The notes below the pieces were generated by a model, which ran no database searches, was not told where the DNA came from, and was given only the letters and a program-made list of their open reading frames with translations. The position numbers were made by a program, and so were the translations under genes. This document shows positions 1-10,170 of a stretch of 47,103 nucleotides of DNA, piece by piece. Numbering within the stretch: the stretch's first letter is position 1; every line of letters begins with the position of its first letter. Where the stretch lies: the NCBI GenBank assembly GCA_012839215.1, contig DUNV01000013.1, positions 1 to 47,103 of the forward strand, given 5' to 3'. The stretch is from Bacillota bacterium. Lineage in GTDB: Bacteria; Bacillota; Dethiobacteria; DTU022; UBA8154.

Positions 1-1203
1 ATGGCCAAGAAGAAATTTGAGCGCACCAAGCCGCATGTAAACGTCGGCACCATTGGGCATGTGGACCATGGCAAGACCACCTTAACATCGGCAATTACCT
101 ACTGTTTAGCATCACAGGGTTATGCCTCCCGCATGGATTTTGAATCCATTGACAAAGCGCCGGAAGAGCGGGAGCGGGGCATCACCATTGCCACGGCGCA
201 CGTGGAATACGAAACAGAAAACCGTCACTATGCTCACGTTGACTGTCCCGGCCACGCCGACTATGTCAAGAACATGATCACCGGCGCGGCACAAATGGAC
301 GGTGCCATCCTGGTAGTATCGGCTGCTGATGGGCCCATGCCGCAGACCAGGGAGCACATCGTTCTGGCCCGCCAGGTTGCCGTACCCTATATAGTCGTCT
401 TTCTCAACAAAGCGGACCAGGTCGACGATCCCGAGCTTTTGGAATTGGTTGAAATGGAAGTGCGTGATCTGCTCAACATGTATGAATTTCCGGGTGACGA
501 CGTACCCGTCATCACCGGATCGGCCCTCAAGGCCATGGAATGTGGCTGTGGCAACAGGGATTGCCCCAATTGTAAAGTGGTCTGGGAACTGATGGATGCC
601 ATTGACGATTACATTCCCACACCCGAGCGTGACAAAGACAAATCCTTTCTCATGCCCGTTGAGGACGTCTTTACCATTACCGGTCGCGGGACCGTGGCCA
701 CTGGCCGCGTCGAACGCGGCATCATCCACATGGGCGACGAAGTAGAAATAGTCGGTTTTAGCGAGAAGCCGCGCAAGACAGTCGTCACTGGTGTGGAAAT
801 GTTCCGCAAGACCATGGACGAAGCAGAAGCCGGCGACAATATCGGCGTTCTTCTACGGGGCATCGATCGGGAAGAGATCGAACGTGGCCAGGTCTTAGCC
901 AAGCCGGGCAGCATCAAGCCCCACACCAAATTCAATGCTGAAGTCTACGTCCTTAAAAAGGAGGAAGGTGGCCGGCATACACCCTTCTTCCAGGGTTACC
1001 GTCCCCAGTTCTATTTCCGTACCACGGACGTAACGGGTGATATCACCCTTCCCGAGGGCGTGGAAATGGTCATGCCTGGTGATAACGTCAACATGGTCAT
1101 CGAGCTGATCACCAGCATTGCCACGGAAGAGGGCCTGCGCTTTGCCATCCGCGAAGGTGGCCGCACTGTGGGTGCCGGGGTTGTTACCTCTATTATTGAG
1201 TAG
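1..1203 (+). CDS. tuf: Translation elongation factor Tu (EF-Tu)
   Basis: GTPase that delivers aminoacyl-tRNA to the ribosomal A site in the cytoplasm. The 400-residue protein is full length and starts exactly at the window edge. The G1 loop GHVDHGKT (residues 19-26), DCPGH (81-85, with the catalytic His) and NKAD (136-139) are visible, as are domains 2 and 3. After GSALKAME it carries a small Cys-rich insertion with Cys at 181, 183, 188 and 191, which looks like a metal knuckle. Codon use differs from the ribosomal genes that follow: Arg is mostly CGN rather than AGG/AGA, and third positions are richer in C. The downstream gap to rpsJ is 114 nt. Upstream context (fusA, rpsG) lies outside the window. 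Confidence 0.98.
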   Translation: MAKKKFERTKPHVNVGTIGHVDHGKTTLTSAITYCLASQGYASRMDFESIDKAPEERERGITIATAHVEYETENRHYAHVDCPGHADYVKNMITGAAQMDGAILVVSAADGPMPQTREHIVLARQVAVPYIVVFLNKADQVDDPELLELVEMEVRDLLNMYEFPGDDVPVITGSALKAMECGCGNRDCPNCKVVWELMDAIDDYIPTPERDKDKSFLMPVEDVFTITGRGTVATGRVERGIIHMGDEVEIVGFSEKPRKTVVTGVEMFRKTMDEAEAGDNIGVLLRGIDREEIERGQVLAKPGSIKPHTKFNAEVYVLKKEEGGRHTPFFQGYRPQFYFRTTDVTGDITLPEGVEMVMPGDNVNMVIELITSIATEEGLRFAIREGGRTVGAGVVTSIIE

Positions 1204-1317
1204 TGGAACAGGGAAGAAGTGGCCAGCGATGAAAGAGGAGGTTGCCGCAACCTTGGTGGCGGGTAATTCCTGTGGAGCAGTCTGTGCCAAAGCAATCAGA
1301 CGCTGAGGAGGAGAACA

Positions 1318-1626
1318 ATGCAAAACCAAAAAATTCGTATTAGATTAAAGGCCTTTGATCATGAGCTCTTGGATCAGTCCGCACGAAAAATTGTCGATAC
1401 CGCCAGTCGGACAGGAGCCTCTGTTTCGGGACCGGTACCACTTCCCACGGAAAAAACTGTCTATACCGTGATAAGGGCTCCCCATAAGTACAAGGATTCC
1501 CGTGAACAATTTGAAATGCGTACGCACAAAAGGCTGATCGATATTATTGATCCAACCCCGGCTACCGTGGATGCCTTAATGAGGCTGGACCTGCCCGCCG
1601 GCGTGGATATTGAAATTAAACTTTAG
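1318..1626 (+). CDS. rpsJ: 30S ribosomal protein S10
   Basis: Small-subunit protein of the 30S head; in other bacteria it also works with NusB in antitermination. At 102 residues it has the normal length. The family signature [12 protein letters not shown] sits near residues 60-72. The start ATG is preceded by a GAGGAGGAG Shine-Dalgarno that overlaps the stop of a 25-codon open frame in the tuf-rpsJ gap. It is the first gene of the S10 operon, with rplC 25 nt downstream. Confidence 0.97.
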   Translation: MQNQKIRIRLKAFDHELLDQSARKIVDTASRTGASVSGPVPLPTEKTVYTVIRAPHKYKDSREQFEMRTHKRLIDIIDPTPATVDALMRLDLPAGVDIEIKL

Positions 1627-1651
1627 GGTTTCCATGGAAGGGGGGTAAAAG

Positions 1652-2284
1652 ATGAAGAAGGGCATTTTGGCAAAAAAAGTCGGTATGACCCAAGTGTTTG
1701 ATGAAATGGGACGCGCCATCCCTGTCACTATAATGGAGGCAGGGCCCTGTACTGTGATCAGCAAGCGGTTACCTGAGAAGGATGGCTATCGGGCTTTGCA
1801 GGTGGGGTTTAAACCCGTGAAGGAAAACCGCCTCAACAGTCCACAGCGGGGCCATTTTAAAAACGCCGGTGTCGATCCGTTAAAATATGTAAGGGAGTTG
1901 CGCCTGGATGATGGTGCTGCCGATTATGAGGTTGGGCAGGAAATTAAGGCAGATATTTTCGCGCCGGGTGAATATGTCGATGTAACCGGGATTTCCAAGG
2001 GTAAGGGATTCGCCGGTTCGATCAAAAGACATGGACATTCCAGGGGAGCGATGACCCATGGTTCCCGTTATCATAGGGGGCCGGGATCGCTGGGAGGCGT
2101 GGATGCTGCACGGGTCTTTAAGGGCCATGCCCTGCCGGGAAGAATGGGCGGGGAGAGGGTAACAGTTCAAAAACTAAAGGTTATCAAGGCGGACCCCGAA
2201 AAAAACATTTTACTTGTCAAAGGAGCGGTTCCGGGCCCCCGGGGTAGCCTTTTAATAGTAAAAAATTCCGTTAAAGTTAGTTAG
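1652..2284 (+). CDS. rplC: 50S ribosomal protein L3
   Basis: Early-assembly large-subunit protein whose central loop reaches toward the peptidyl transferase centre. The 210 residues match the family length. The N-terminus MKKGILAKKVGMTQVF and the loop GSRYHRGPGSLGG (about residues 137-149) are diagnostic. The ATG follows an AAGGGGGG ribosome binding site. It lies between rpsJ and rplD with gaps under 30 nt, so cotranscription is likely. Confidence 0.97.
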   Translation: MKKGILAKKVGMTQVFDEMGRAIPVTIMEAGPCTVISKRLPEKDGYRALQVGFKPVKENRLNSPQRGHFKNAGVDPLKYVRELRLDDGAADYEVGQEIKADIFAPGEYVDVTGISKGKGFAGSIKRHGHSRGAMTHGSRYHRGPGSLGGVDAARVFKGHALPGRMGGERVTVQKLKVIKADPEKNILLVKGAVPGPRGSLLIVKNSVKVS

Positions 2285-2301
2285 AAAGGGGGCAAAAGAG
2301 C

Positions 2302-2928
2302 ATGCCCACGGTGGATGTTTTAAACATGGATGGTGAGCGGATCGGGGAACTGGAGCTAAACCCGGTTATTTTTGATGCTGATATAAAGGAACATTTGCTA
2401 TATGATGTGGTGAAAATGCACCAGGCCAATCGAAGGCGTGGCACAGCCGCAACAAAGGACAGGTCCGAGGTGCGGGGCGGGGGAAAAAAGCCCTGGCGTC
2501 AAAAGGGAACGGGTCGGGCGCGGCACGGCAGCATTAGGTCACCCATCTGGCGGGGAGGCGGGGTTACGTTTGGACCGAGGCCCCGCAGTTTTAAGTACCT
2601 GCTTCCCAAAAAAATGAGACGGGCAGCCCTTTATTCTGCGCTTACTTCCAAAGTAAAAAAGGATCAGCTCATTGTTCTGGATAGCTTGCAGCTTACAGAG
2701 GCGAAAACCAGGAATGTGGTCCGTCTGATGAACAATCTTCATGTTGGGGGCAAGGCACTCGTCGTCACAGCTGGATCCGATCTGGATGTTTACCTTTCTT
2801 GCCGTAACATCCCAGGTATTAAATCGATCGTGGCAAACCAGATTAATGTTCTGGATATTATGAAATATGATCAGCTCATTATGACGAGGGATGCTGTCAA
2901 CGTTGTCGAGGAGGTGTTTGCCTCATGA
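2302..2928 (+). CDS. rplD: 50S ribosomal protein L4
   Basis: Lines the peptide exit tunnel; in E. coli it also autoregulates the S10 operon, but no comparable leader can be judged here because the operon start is uncertain. The 208 residues include the typical extended loop [19 protein letters not shown] (about residues 57-75). An AAAGGGGGC site precedes the ATG. Its TGA overlaps the rplW ATG in an ATGA arrangement, implying translational coupling. Confidence 0.97.
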   Translation: MPTVDVLNMDGERIGELELNPVIFDADIKEHLLYDVVKMHQANRRRGTAATKDRSEVRGGGKKPWRQKGTGRARHGSIRSPIWRGGGVTFGPRPRSFKYLLPKKMRRAALYSALTSKVKKDQLIVLDSLQLTEAKTRNVVRLMNNLHVGGKALVVTAGSDLDVYLSCRNIPGIKSIVANQINVLDIMKYDQLIMTRDAVNVVEEVFAS

Positions 2929-3209
2929 AGGATCCACGGGATATTATTTTTAGGCCGCTGGTGACGGAAAAGGCAACCAATTTAATGGAAGAAAATAAAT
3001 ATGCCTTTATCGTCGATAAGAGGGCCAATAAAATTGAAATTAGAAAAGCAATCGAGTCACTTTTCGACGTTAAAGTCGAGGCAGTCAATACGATGAATAT
3101 CAGTGGAAAACCCAAAAGGGTAGGCATACACAAAGGGTACAAACCCAGCCGAAAAAAGGCTATTGTGACCTTAAAGGAAGGAAGCAAGCCCATCGAACTC
3201 TTTGAGTAA
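2925..3209 (+). CDS. rplW: 50S ribosomal protein L23
   Basis: Sits at the mouth of the exit tunnel and is the docking site for trigger factor and SRP. The 94 residues are typical. The start [13 protein letters not shown] and the C-terminal [21 protein letters not shown] stretch identify it. It overlaps the rplD stop by 4 nt, with a GGAGGTG Shine-Dalgarno inside the end of rplD. Confidence 0.96.
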   Translation: MKDPRDIIFRPLVTEKATNLMEENKYAFIVDKRANKIEIRKAIESLFDVKVEAVNTMNISGKPKRVGIHKGYKPSRKKAIVTLKEGSKPIELFE

Positions 3210-3272
3210 TTCCCAGGCGTGCAAGATAAAACCGTAGGCCCGTCATGTTTTGCAGAAAGGAGGTCAAGGCAA

Positions 3273-4100
3273 ATGGCGATAAAGAAATTCGTACCCACTT
3301 CACCAGGTAAACGTTTTATGACTGTTTCCAAATTCGATGAAATTACGAAAAAAGAACCTGAGAAATCCCTATTGGAACCACTGAAAAAAAGGGCCGGGCG
3401 CAATGTCTCCGGCAGGATTACAGTCAGGCACCAGGGCGGTGGGCACAAACGCAAATATAGAATAATTGATTTTAAAAGGGACAAGGATGGGGTTCCCGCC
3501 AGGGTTGCTGCTATTGAATACGATCCCAACCGCTCTGCACGTATTGCTCTTTTGCATTATGCAGATGGGGAGAAAAGATATATACTGGCCCCTCTGGGGC
3601 TGGATGTGGGATCGGTGATCAGCTCCGGGCCGGGGGCGGAAATCAAACCCGGAAACGCCCTCAAGCTGAGAAATATACCTGTGGGTACACTGATCCATGG
3701 CATCGAAATGATACCGGGCAAGGGGGCACAGTTAGTGCGCTCCGCTGGTGGAGTAGCCCAGCTGATGGCCAAAGAAGGGAAATATGCCACCCTGAGATTG
3801 CCTTCGGGGGAAATGAGGATGGTTCCTGTCGATTGTAAGGCAACTATCGGGCACGTGGGAAACCCTGAACATGAAAACATAACCATTGGAAAGGCGGGTC
3901 GTTCCCGCTGGTTGGGGAAAAGGCCCGCGGTGAGGGGCTCGGTGATGAACCCGGTAGACCATCCCCATGGTGGTGGTGAGGGGAAAGCCCCTATCGGGCT
4001 CAAGAGTCCGGTAACACCTTGGGGAAAACCGACACTGGGCTTTAAAACAAGATCGAAAAAGAAAAAATCAAATCAGTACATTGTTAAAAAACGTTCATAA
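3273..4100 (+). CDS. rplB: 50S ribosomal protein L2
   Basis: Large-subunit protein needed for subunit association and peptidyl transfer. The start is placed at ATG 3273 ([14 protein letters not shown]), which follows an AAAGGAGGT site by 9 nt. The same frame is open for 18 more codons upstream, but that stretch is not family-like. This gives 275 residues, the usual length. The invariant segment [17 protein letters not shown] near residues 223-239 contains the functionally important His. Confidence 0.97.
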   Translation: MAIKKFVPTSPGKRFMTVSKFDEITKKEPEKSLLEPLKKRAGRNVSGRITVRHQGGGHKRKYRIIDFKRDKDGVPARVAAIEYDPNRSARIALLHYADGEKRYILAPLGLDVGSVISSGPGAEIKPGNALKLRNIPVGTLIHGIEMIPGKGAQLVRSAGGVAQLMAKEGKYATLRLPSGEMRMVPVDCKATIGHVGNPEHENITIGKAGRSRWLGKRPAVRGSVMNPVDHPHGGGEGKAPIGLKSPVTPWGKPTLGFKTRSKKKKSNQYIVKKRS

Positions 4101-4130
4101 ATTTCCATTAGGGGAAAAAGGGGTGATTTA

Positions 4131-4415
4131 GTGGGACGTTCTTTAAAAAAAGGACCCTTTGCCGAAGCCAGGCTATTAGCAAGAATTGAGCGCATGAATT
4201 CGGCAGGGGAAAAAAGGGTTATCAAAACGTGGTCCCGGGGATCCACTATCTTTCCCGAGATGGTAGGCCATACTATTGCGGTCCATGACGGGAGAAAACA
4301 CATTCCAATTTATATTACGGAAGATATGGTTGGCCACAAACTAGGGGAATTTGCTCCCACACGAACCTTTCGTGGTCATGGGCACCATACCGAAAGATCA
4401 ACATCCTTAAAATAA
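4131..4415 (+). CDS. rpsS: 30S ribosomal protein S19
   Basis: 30S head protein that forms a complex with S13 and contacts the A-site side of the head. The 94 residues begin with GTG ([10 protein letters not shown]), the standard N-terminus. The C-terminal [14 protein letters not shown] block is conserved. Its partner S13 is the interrupted gene at 13436, which makes the intact state of this gene relevant. Confidence 0.97.
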   Translation: MGRSLKKGPFAEARLLARIERMNSAGEKRVIKTWSRGSTIFPEMVGHTIAVHDGRKHIPIYITEDMVGHKLGEFAPTRTFRGHGHHTERSTSLK

Positions 4416-4462
4416 TTATTGTGGTCTTTAAGGCGGTATGAAGTAAAGGGGGTTTTGGAAAT

Positions 4463-4804
4463 ATGGAAACTAAAGCACAGGCTAAATTTATCAGGATAGC
4501 TCCCCGTAAGGCCAGGATAGTAATGGATCTTATCCGAGGCAAAAACGTCAATGAGGCGCTGGGAATCTTGCGTTTTACTCCCAAAAAAGGTTCCAGGATC
4601 ATTGAAAAGGTTCTCAGGTCGGCGATTGCCAACGCGGAGAACAATAATGATCAGAGCCGGGATACGCTGGTAATATCCAGGGCCTTTGTCGATGAGGGGC
4701 CTACGCTAAAGAGATTTAGGCCGAGAGCGCAGGGTCGGGCCTCGCGTATTCGCAAGAGAACCAGTCATATTACTGTCATGCTGCGGGAAAGGGAGGAGGG
4801 ATAA
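4463..4804 (+). CDS. rplV: 50S ribosomal protein L22
   Basis: Exit-tunnel protein whose beta-hairpin lines the constriction. The 113 residues are normal. The pattern [18 protein letters not shown] near the N-terminus and [16 protein letters not shown] at the C-terminus are characteristic. An AAAGGGGG site precedes the ATG. rpsC begins 3 nt after its stop. Confidence 0.97.
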   Translation: METKAQAKFIRIAPRKARIVMDLIRGKNVNEALGILRFTPKKGSRIIEKVLRSAIANAENNNDQSRDTLVISRAFVDEGPTLKRFRPRAQGRASRIRKRTSHITVMLREREEG

Positions 4805-4807
4805 TCG

Positions 4808-5494
4808 TTGGGCCAAAAAATTAGTCCGGTTGGTTTCCGCATCGGTGTCATTCGAGATTGGAATTCCCGCTGGTATGCCGAGAAGGATTACCAGGAACTG
4901 TTGCATGAAGATTTAAAGGTCAGGGAATTTATAAGGAAAGGCCTTGATGGATCCGGGATATCCAGCATTGAAATCGGGCGTGCGGCCAACAATATGCGCA
5001 TTACAATCCACACAGCAAAACCGGGAATGGTCATTGGCAAGGGCGGCTCGGGTGTGGATAAACTGCGGCGTGATGTGGAAAAAATGACCGGTAAAAAAGT
5101 TCATATTAACATCGTGGAGATAAAAACACCGGAACTGGATGCCTACCTCGTGGCCGAAAGCATTGCCCAGCAGCTCGTCAGAAGAATTGCTTTTCGCCGG
5201 GCCATGAAACAGGCCATCTTCAGGACGATGAGGGCCGGGGCAAAAGGGATCAAGGTTGTTTGCAAGGGCCGCCTGGCCGGGGCAGAAATGGCCAGGACAG
5301 AAAAGTTTCATGAGGGAACTGTGCCCCTACAGACATTGCGGGCAGATATTGATTATGGTTTTGTGGAAGCCCATACAACTTACGGCCGTATTGGAGTTAA
5401 GGTCTGGATTTATAAAGGGGAAGTCCTCCCAAAGTCCACGGACCAGGAAGAAGGTCAACAGAAGGGGGGCAGAGAGAAGCATGTTAATTCCTAA
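4808..5494 (+). CDS. rpsC: 30S ribosomal protein S3
   Basis: 30S protein at the mRNA entry channel with helicase-like function. Translation starts at TTG 4808 ([18 protein letters not shown]); an upstream GGGAGGAGGG at the rplV end serves as ribosome binding site. The 228 residues contain the type II KH domain with the loop VIGKGGSG (about residues 77-84). The stop lies 14 nt inside rplP, so the two genes overlap. Confidence 0.97.
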   Translation: MGQKISPVGFRIGVIRDWNSRWYAEKDYQELLHEDLKVREFIRKGLDGSGISSIEIGRAANNMRITIHTAKPGMVIGKGGSGVDKLRRDVEKMTGKKVHINIVEIKTPELDAYLVAESIAQQLVRRIAFRRAMKQAIFRTMRAGAKGIKVVCKGRLAGAEMARTEKFHEGTVPLQTLRADIDYGFVEAHTTYGRIGVKVWIYKGEVLPKSTDQEEGQQKGGREKHVNS

Positions 5495-5927
5495 AAGGGT
5501 CAAGTTTCGCCGACATCAAAGAGGGCGGATGAAAGGATATTCCAAGGGCGGAACGGATATTCATTTCGGTCAGTTTGGGCTGCAGGCATTGGAACCATCC
5601 TGGATTACCAGCCAGCAGATCGAGGCAGCACGTATTGCCATGACCCGCTATGTAAAAAGGGGGGGGAAGGTCTGGATTAAAATTTTTCCCCACAAGCCTG
5701 TTACTTCTAAACCGGCTGAAACACGCATGGGTAAGGGCAAAGGATCTCCGGAATACTGGGTTGCGGTAGTCAAACCGGGGCGGATCATGTTTGAATTGGC
5801 AGGGGTTCCTGAGGATATTGCCAGGGAGGCTATGCGCCTTGCTGCCAACAAATTACCGATTAAATGTAAGTTTGTGAAAAGAGAAGAAATAGGTGGTGAA
5901 GCCCGTGAAGGTGAGCGAAATTCGTGA
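5481..5927 (+). CDS. rplP: 50S ribosomal protein L16
   Basis: Organises the A-site region of the 50S subunit. The frame is open from 5256, but the family N-terminus [19 protein letters not shown] and a good GGGGGGCAGAG ribosome binding site fix the start at 5481. This gives 148 residues, slightly longer than usual because of an acidic C-terminal tail ([11 protein letters not shown]). It overlaps rpsC by 14 nt and rpmC by 23 nt. Confidence 0.96.
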   Translation: MLIPKRVKFRRHQRGRMKGYSKGGTDIHFGQFGLQALEPSWITSQQIEAARIAMTRYVKRGGKVWIKIFPHKPVTSKPAETRMGKGKGSPEYWVAVVKPGRIMFELAGVPEDIAREAMRLAANKLPIKCKFVKREEIGGEAREGERNS

Positions 5928-6102
5928 GCTTTCCAATCAGGAGCTTCAGGATAAAATCCGGGAGCTGAAAGAGGAGCTTTTTAACTTGCGCTTTCAGATG
6001 GCCACGGGCCAACAGGAGAATACTATGAGGCTTGGGCATGTCCGCAAAAGCATTGCCAGGATAAAAACTGTTCTGCGGGAAAGGGAGTTGTCGGCCCTTT
6101 AG
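5905..6102 (+). CDS. rpmC: 50S ribosomal protein L29
   Basis: Small helical protein near the exit tunnel, contacting L23 and trigger factor. The chosen start is GTG 5905 ([14 protein letters not shown]), which matches the family N-terminus and lies 8 nt after AGGTGG. GTG codons at 5893 and 5896 overlap that site and are less likely. The product has 65 residues. It overlaps the 3' end of rplP. Confidence 0.93.
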   Translation: MKVSEIRELSNQELQDKIRELKEELFNLRFQMATGQQENTMRLGHVRKSIARIKTVLRERELSAL

Positions 6103-6133
6103 GGTTTATCGTTCCCAGAAAGGAGGCATCGGC

Positions 6134-6391
6134 TTGGAAAGAGGCAGGCGTAAAACCAGGGTTGGAAGAGTAGTGAGCGATAAAATGGAAAAGACGATCG
6201 TAGTGGCTGTGGAAAGAAACACGCACCATCCACTATATGGAAAAACGATCCGTAAGACAACGAAATATAAGGTTCATGATGCCGACAACCAATGCAGAAA
6301 TGGAGATAAGGTTAGAATTATGGAAACCAGGCCACTAAGCAAAGAAAAAAATTGGCGGCTTGTAGAGATTATCGAAAAATCACAGTTGTAG
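6134..6391 (+). CDS. rpsQ: 30S ribosomal protein S17
   Basis: Primary 16S rRNA-binding protein of the 30S body. It starts at TTG 6134 after AAAGGAGGC. The 85 residues include the OB-fold signatures [17 protein letters not shown] and the segment [21 protein letters not shown], split here for length. It is the last gene of the S10-type block before rplN. Confidence 0.96.
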   Translation: MERGRRKTRVGRVVSDKMEKTIVVAVERNTHHPLYGKTIRKTTKYKVHDADNQCRNGDKVRIMETRPLSKEKNWRLVEIIEKSQL

Positions 6392-6415
6392 TTTGCGGTG
6401 AAAGGAGGGGCCTTG

Positions 6416-6784
6416 ATGATTCAACACCTGTCCGTTCTTAGAGTTGCCGATAATACAGGGGCCCGCAGGATCATGTGCATTAAGGTTTTGGGCGGACCAA
6501 GGCGACAATTTGCCGGTATTGGTGATATAGTGGTAGCCTCGGTCAAGGAAGCCATACCTGGCGGGGTTGTTAAAAAAGGAGACATCGTCCGAGCTGTTAT
6601 CGTCAGGACCAAAAAAGGACACCGGAGAAACGACGGGACTTTTATCCGCTTTGATGAAAATGCCGCGGTTATTATTAATGAACAAAAAGCGCCCAGGGGT
6701 ACACGTATTTTTGGCCCTGTAGCCAGGGAATTGCGGGAAAGAGACTTTATGCGCATTGTTTCCCTGGCGCCGGAGGTGCTTTAA
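6416..6784 (+). CDS. rplN: 50S ribosomal protein L14
   Basis: Forms intersubunit bridges and binds IF-2 and RsfS at the subunit interface. The start is ATG 6416 ([16 protein letters not shown]), with AAAGGAGGGG 5 nt upstream; six upstream codons in frame are not family-like. At 122 residues it has the exact family length. The C-terminus [18 protein letters not shown] is canonical. Confidence 0.97.
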   Translation: MIQHLSVLRVADNTGARRIMCIKVLGGPRRQFAGIGDIVVASVKEAIPGGVVKKGDIVRAVIVRTKKGHRRNDGTFIRFDENAAVIINEQKAPRGTRIFGPVARELRERDFMRIVSLAPEVL

Positions 6785-6819
6785 TAGGTAGTAAATTGTG
6801 GTAAGGAGGTGTGGCCAAA

Positions 6820-7146
6820 ATGCCAAACAAGCTTCATGTGCGCAAAGGAGATCGCGTCCTTATTCTTTCCGGAAAGGACAAGGGACGTAAGTCGAGGGTT
6901 ATTACTGCCTTTCCGCGCAAAAACAAGGTATTAGTTGAAGGTGTGAACATGGTTAAAAAACATGCCCGGCCGACCCAAAAGGTTCCCCAAGGCGGTATCA
7001 GGGAGACGGAAGCTCCTATTTATGCCAGCAAGGTGATGGTGATCTGCCCCTCCTGCCAGAAACCTACACGGCTGGCCAGGCGGGAACTATCTGATGGGAA
7101 AATGGCCAGGGCCTGCAAAAAATGTGGGGAATTAATCGGTAAATAA
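6820..7146 (+). CDS. rplX: 50S ribosomal protein L24 (zinc-ribbon form)
   Basis: Assembly-initiating 50S protein near the exit tunnel. ATG 6820 ([13 protein letters not shown]) lies 10 nt after AAGGAGG; GTG 6811 is only 1 nt from it and is rejected. The 108 residues hold the KOW motif near the N-terminus and a C-terminal CPSC...CKKC pair. This is the metal-binding type common in Clostridia. Confidence 0.96.
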   Translation: MPNKLHVRKGDRVLILSGKDKGRKSRVITAFPRKNKVLVEGVNMVKKHARPTQKVPQGGIRETEAPIYASKVMVICPSCQKPTRLARRELSDGKMARACKKCGELIGK

Positions 7147-7208
7147 GAAGCCCCCTTTGCTCAACCAGATTAGCGATTAGTCAGGGCAAAGGTAGGAGGA
7201 GGGTTAGT

Positions 7209-7751
7209 ATGTCAAATCTAAAACAAAAATACGAAGAGGAAGTTCGTCCGGCCCTAATGGAACATTTTTCCTACAAAAATATTATGCAGGTTCCCCGTCT
7301 GGAAAAAGTTGTAGTTAACATGGGGGTGGGGGAAGGAAAGGAAAACCCCAAGCTTTTGGATGCAGCAGCGGGTGATATGGCCCTCATTACCGGCCAAAAA
7401 CCGATTATTACCAGGGCAAAAAATTCCATTGCCAGTTTTAAGCTGCGGGAGGGTATGTCCGTTGGTTGCAAAGTGACGTTGCGTGGTAAAACGATGTACG
7501 ATTTTGTAACCAAGCTGATCAATGTGGCACTGCCACGCGTCAGGGACTTCCGCGGGATATCACCGAAATCCTTCGATGGCAGGGGTAACTATTCCCTGGG
7601 ACTCAAAGAACAGATCATTTTTCCCGAAATTGAATACGACAAAATAGAGAAAATACAAGGAATGGATATTACCATCGTTACAACGGCCAAAAATGATGAA
7701 GAGGCCAGGGAGCTGCTGAAACTAATAGGGATGCCGTTTAGAGCCGCCTAG
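7209..7751 (+). CDS. rplE: 50S ribosomal protein L5
   Basis: 5S rRNA-binding protein of the central protuberance that contacts P-site tRNA and S13. The 180 residues match the family. [16 protein letters not shown] near the start and [17 protein letters not shown] in the middle are signatures. The ribosome binding site GTAGGAGGAGG precedes the ATG. Its bridge partner S13 is interrupted in this sequence. Confidence 0.97.
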   Translation: MSNLKQKYEEEVRPALMEHFSYKNIMQVPRLEKVVVNMGVGEGKENPKLLDAAAGDMALITGQKPIITRAKNSIASFKLREGMSVGCKVTLRGKTMYDFVTKLINVALPRVRDFRGISPKSFDGRGNYSLGLKEQIIFPEIEYDKIEKIQGMDITIVTTAKNDEEARELLKLIGMPFRAA

Positions 7752-7822
7752 GCAAGGCACTAAAATGATTATACTTCAGGGAAGGGAGGTGCGGCCTGGT
7801 TAAATAAAGACCAGGAAAATTA

Positions 7823-8008
7823 GTGGCGAAAAAGTCAATGATTGCCAAGGCTAAAAGAAAACCAAAGTTTGAGGTTCGCAGGTATAACCGCTGCCAACTG
7901 TGCGGACGCCCGAGGGCATATTTGCGTAAGTTTGGAATGTGCCGCATTTGTTTCCGGAAACTTGCCCATGAGGGTGTCATACCCGGTATCAAAAAAGCAA
8001 GTTGGTAG
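7823..8008 (+). CDS. rpsN: 30S ribosomal protein S14, zinc-binding type
   Basis: 30S head protein. The 61-residue form has CQLCGRP near residue 24 and CRICFRK near residue 40, forming a zinc ribbon (the type Z, C+ form). GTG 7823 is the only possible start, since an in-frame TAA lies 18 nt upstream. The strong AAGGAGGTG is more than 30 nt upstream, and the local ribosome binding site CAGGA is weak. Confidence 0.95.
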   Translation: MAKKSMIAKAKRKPKFEVRRYNRCQLCGRPRAYLRKFGMCRICFRKLAHEGVIPGIKKASW

Positions 8009-8042
8009 CTTATGGGGTTGAAAGGAGGCTTAAGTTTAGAAA

Positions 8043-8438
8043 ATGATGACCGATCCTATCGCCGATATGTTAACCAGGATTCGTAACGCTAATACAGCAG
8101 GGCACGGTAATGTGCAGGTGCCCTCTTCAAAAATAAAAGTGGCTATTGCCGATGTTTTGAAAGACGAAGGATATATCAAGGATTTTGAAGTAATCAGCAA
8201 TAAAAAACAAGGTAATCTCAAGCTTTATTTAAAGTACGGGCAAAATGCCCGGGGTGTTATATCGGGCCTCAAGCGGATTAGTAAGCCGGGACTACGGGTT
8301 TATGCGGGAAAAGACGAGATGCCCAAGGTTTTAAATGGTCTTGGTGTGGCAATCATCTCTACTTCCCAGGGAATAATGACAGATAGTAAGGCGCGCCTCG
8401 AAGGCCTGGGTGGCGAAGTTATATGTTATGTGTGGTAG
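8043..8438 (+). CDS. rpsH: 30S ribosomal protein S8
   Basis: 16S rRNA-binding protein of the 30S platform; in E. coli it represses the spc operon. The 131-residue form starts [19 protein letters not shown] 8046 would give the more usual MTDPIADML, but ATG 8043 is closer to the AAAGGAGG, which is 14 nt away. An in-frame TAG blocks any earlier start. The C-terminus [11 protein letters not shown] is canonical. Confidence 0.96.
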   Translation: MMTDPIADMLTRIRNANTAGHGNVQVPSSKIKVAIADVLKDEGYIKDFEVISNKKQGNLKLYLKYGQNARGVISGLKRISKPGLRVYAGKDEMPKVLNGLGVAIISTSQGIMTDSKARLEGLGGEVICYVW

Positions 8439-8450
8439 GAGGTGGAAATA

Positions 8451-8990
8451 ATGTCACGTATTGGTAACAAGCCCATTTCCATACCGGAAGGGGTAGAAGT
8501 TACAATCGGGGAAGAAAATAAGATTACTGTTACAGGGCCAAAGGGAAAACTTGTTAAAATGATTCCCTCCTGCCTGGAGATTAAAAGGGAGGACGGGCAG
8601 ATTCTTGTCACGCGTCCTTCAGATAGAAAAGAGCATCGCTCCCTGCATGGTTTGGGGAGAACACTACTGGCCAATATGGTTGACGGGGTTTCCCAGGGAT
8701 ACAGCAAAAAACTGGAGTTGGTTGGCGTCGGTTACCGGGCAGCGAAACAGGGGGACAATCTGGTTCTCAATGTGGGCTATTCACAGCCTGTAAATATTGT
8801 TCCGGAAGAGGGTATTACGATAGACGTTCCGGCACCAACTAGGATAACGATCACGGGTATTGATAAACAGCTTGTTGGTGACATAGCAGCAAGGATTCGG
8901 CGGGTCAGGCCTCCTGAACCCTATAAAGGAAAAGGGATCAAATACGAGGGCGAATATATACGGCGCAAAATTGGCAAGGCAGGGAAATAG
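8451..8990 (+). CDS. rplF: 50S ribosomal protein L6
   Basis: Lies near the GTPase-associated centre and the sarcin-ricin loop. The start is ATG 8451 ([17 protein letters not shown]), 7 nt after TAGGAGGTGG. The 179 residues are the expected length. The C-terminal [16 protein letters not shown] is the family hallmark. Only 12 nt separate it from the rpsH stop. Confidence 0.97.
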   Translation: MSRIGNKPISIPEGVEVTIGEENKITVTGPKGKLVKMIPSCLEIKREDGQILVTRPSDRKEHRSLHGLGRTLLANMVDGVSQGYSKKLELVGVGYRAAKQGDNLVLNVGYSQPVNIVPEEGITIDVPAPTRITITGIDKQLVGDIAARIRRVRPPEPYKGKGIKYEGEYIRRKIGKAGK

Positions 8991-9029
8991 CCATAGGGTA
9001 GACAAAGTTTTAAAGAGGTGAGCTAGACA

Positions 9030-9398
9030 GTGGCAAGAGTTGAAGAAAAAAGATTGGCCAGGAAACGGCGCCACGTGCGAGTCAGGAAAAAGATTCAGGG
9101 TACTGCCGAGCGGCCCCGGCTGAGTGTTTACCGAAGCCTCAGGCATATTTATGCACAAATTATTGATGATCTGGAAGGGCATACCATGGTTTCGGCCTCC
9201 ACTAAGGATCCATCCCTAAGAAAGGAACTTCAGGAAACAATGAACAAGGAGGCAGCAAAACGGACGGGTGAACTTTTGGCCAGGAAAGCATTGGAAAAAG
9301 GGATCGATACGGTCGTCTTTGATCGCGGTGGTTACCTTTATCACGGAAGGGTCAAAGCCTTGGCTGAAGGGGCGAGAGAACAGGGATTAAAATTTTAG
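9030..9398 (+). CDS. rplR: 50S ribosomal protein L18
   Basis: 5S rRNA-binding protein of the central protuberance. It starts at GTG 9030 after AGAGGTGAG. The 122 residues include the basic N-terminus and [20 protein letters not shown]. The C-terminal [20 protein letters not shown] is characteristic. The order rplF-rplR-rpsE is standard. Confidence 0.97.
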   Translation: MARVEEKRLARKRRHVRVRKKIQGTAERPRLSVYRSLRHIYAQIIDDLEGHTMVSASTKDPSLRKELQETMNKEAAKRTGELLARKALEKGIDTVVFDRGGYLYHGRVKALAEGAREQGLKF

Positions 9399-9422
9399 GA
9401 ACCAGGAAGGAGGATCTTAAGT

Positions 9423-9920
9423 TTGCCGAAAGTTGAATCCCAGAGTGAATTATCTGAAAGGGTTGTACGCATAAACAGGGTAGCAAAAGTGGTCAAGGGT
9501 GGCCGGCGGTTCAGTTTTAGTGCGCTTGTTGTCGTTGGTGATGAAAACGGCATTGTGGGTACCGGTCAGGGGAAGGCGGGGCAGGTTCCCGATGCGATTC
9601 GCAAGGGTGTCGATGATGCCAAAAAAAACATGATTAAGGTTCCTATGGCCAATACAACCATTACACATGAGGTTATTGGACATTTTGGTGCTGGAAAGGT
9701 TCTACTAAAACCGGCTTCCGAGGGAACAGGTGTTATTGCCGGGGGCCCGGTGAGGGCCGTGCTGGAGCTGGCAGGCATTAAAGATATACTCACAAAAAAT
9801 TTGGGCTCATCTAATGCCCTAAATATGATAAATGCTACAGTTGAAGGTTTAAAGTCGCTGAAAACACCGGAAGAAGTTGCCAGAAAACGCGGCAAAGAAC
9901 TGGAAGAATTGAACGCCTAA
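9423..9920 (+). CDS. rpsE: 30S ribosomal protein S5
   Basis: 30S protein at the mRNA entry site affecting decoding accuracy. It starts at TTG 9423 after AAGGAGG. The 165 residues contain the N-terminal dsRNA-binding-like segment [19 protein letters not shown] and the C-terminal [19 protein letters not shown], both diagnostic. Confidence 0.97.
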   Translation: MPKVESQSELSERVVRINRVAKVVKGGRRFSFSALVVVGDENGIVGTGQGKAGQVPDAIRKGVDDAKKNMIKVPMANTTITHEVIGHFGAGKVLLKPASEGTGVIAGGPVRAVLELAGIKDILTKNLGSSNALNMINATVEGLKSLKTPEEVARKRGKELEELNA

Positions 9921-9933
9921 GGGGTGAAACGGT

Positions 9934-10113
9934 ATGGGTGGGAAGATTAAAATTACGCTTGTCAGGAGTACACTTGGAAGCAAGCCCTCTCACCGCAAAA
10001 CGGTGAAAGCGCTGGGCCTGCGCCGCATAAACCATACTGTTGAACATGTGGATACTCCTCAAATTAGGGGAATGATTTTCCATGTAAAACATCTGGTTTC
10101 AGTGGAGGAATAA
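9934..10113 (+). CDS. rpmD: 50S ribosomal protein L30
   Basis: Small 50S protein found by direct translation between rpsE and rplO. ATG 9934 to TAA 10111-10113 encodes 59 residues: the start [12 protein letters not shown], the conserved [15 protein letters not shown] and a [10 protein letters not shown] ending. This matches L30 in length and order. AGGGGTGAA precedes the start. It lies 13 nt after the rpsE stop. Confidence 0.96.
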   Translation: MGGKIKITLVRSTLGSKPSHRKTVKALGLRRINHTVEHVDTPQIRGMIFHVKHLVSVEE

Positions 10114-10170
10114 TATCGGTTACCTTATCGTTGATTGTTACCACTAAGGTAGGGAGGTGTTCCAAGTAAA

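Noticed and set aside
112-729. Long minus-strand frame opposite tuf
   Set aside because: It is an antisense shadow of a GC-rich, highly biased gene and has no SD or known domain.
1229-1306. 25-codon frame [16 protein letters not shown]... between tuf and rpsJ
   Set aside because: There is no good SD and no recognisable protein. Its stop overlaps the rpsJ SD, so translational coupling is conceivable, but support is too weak.
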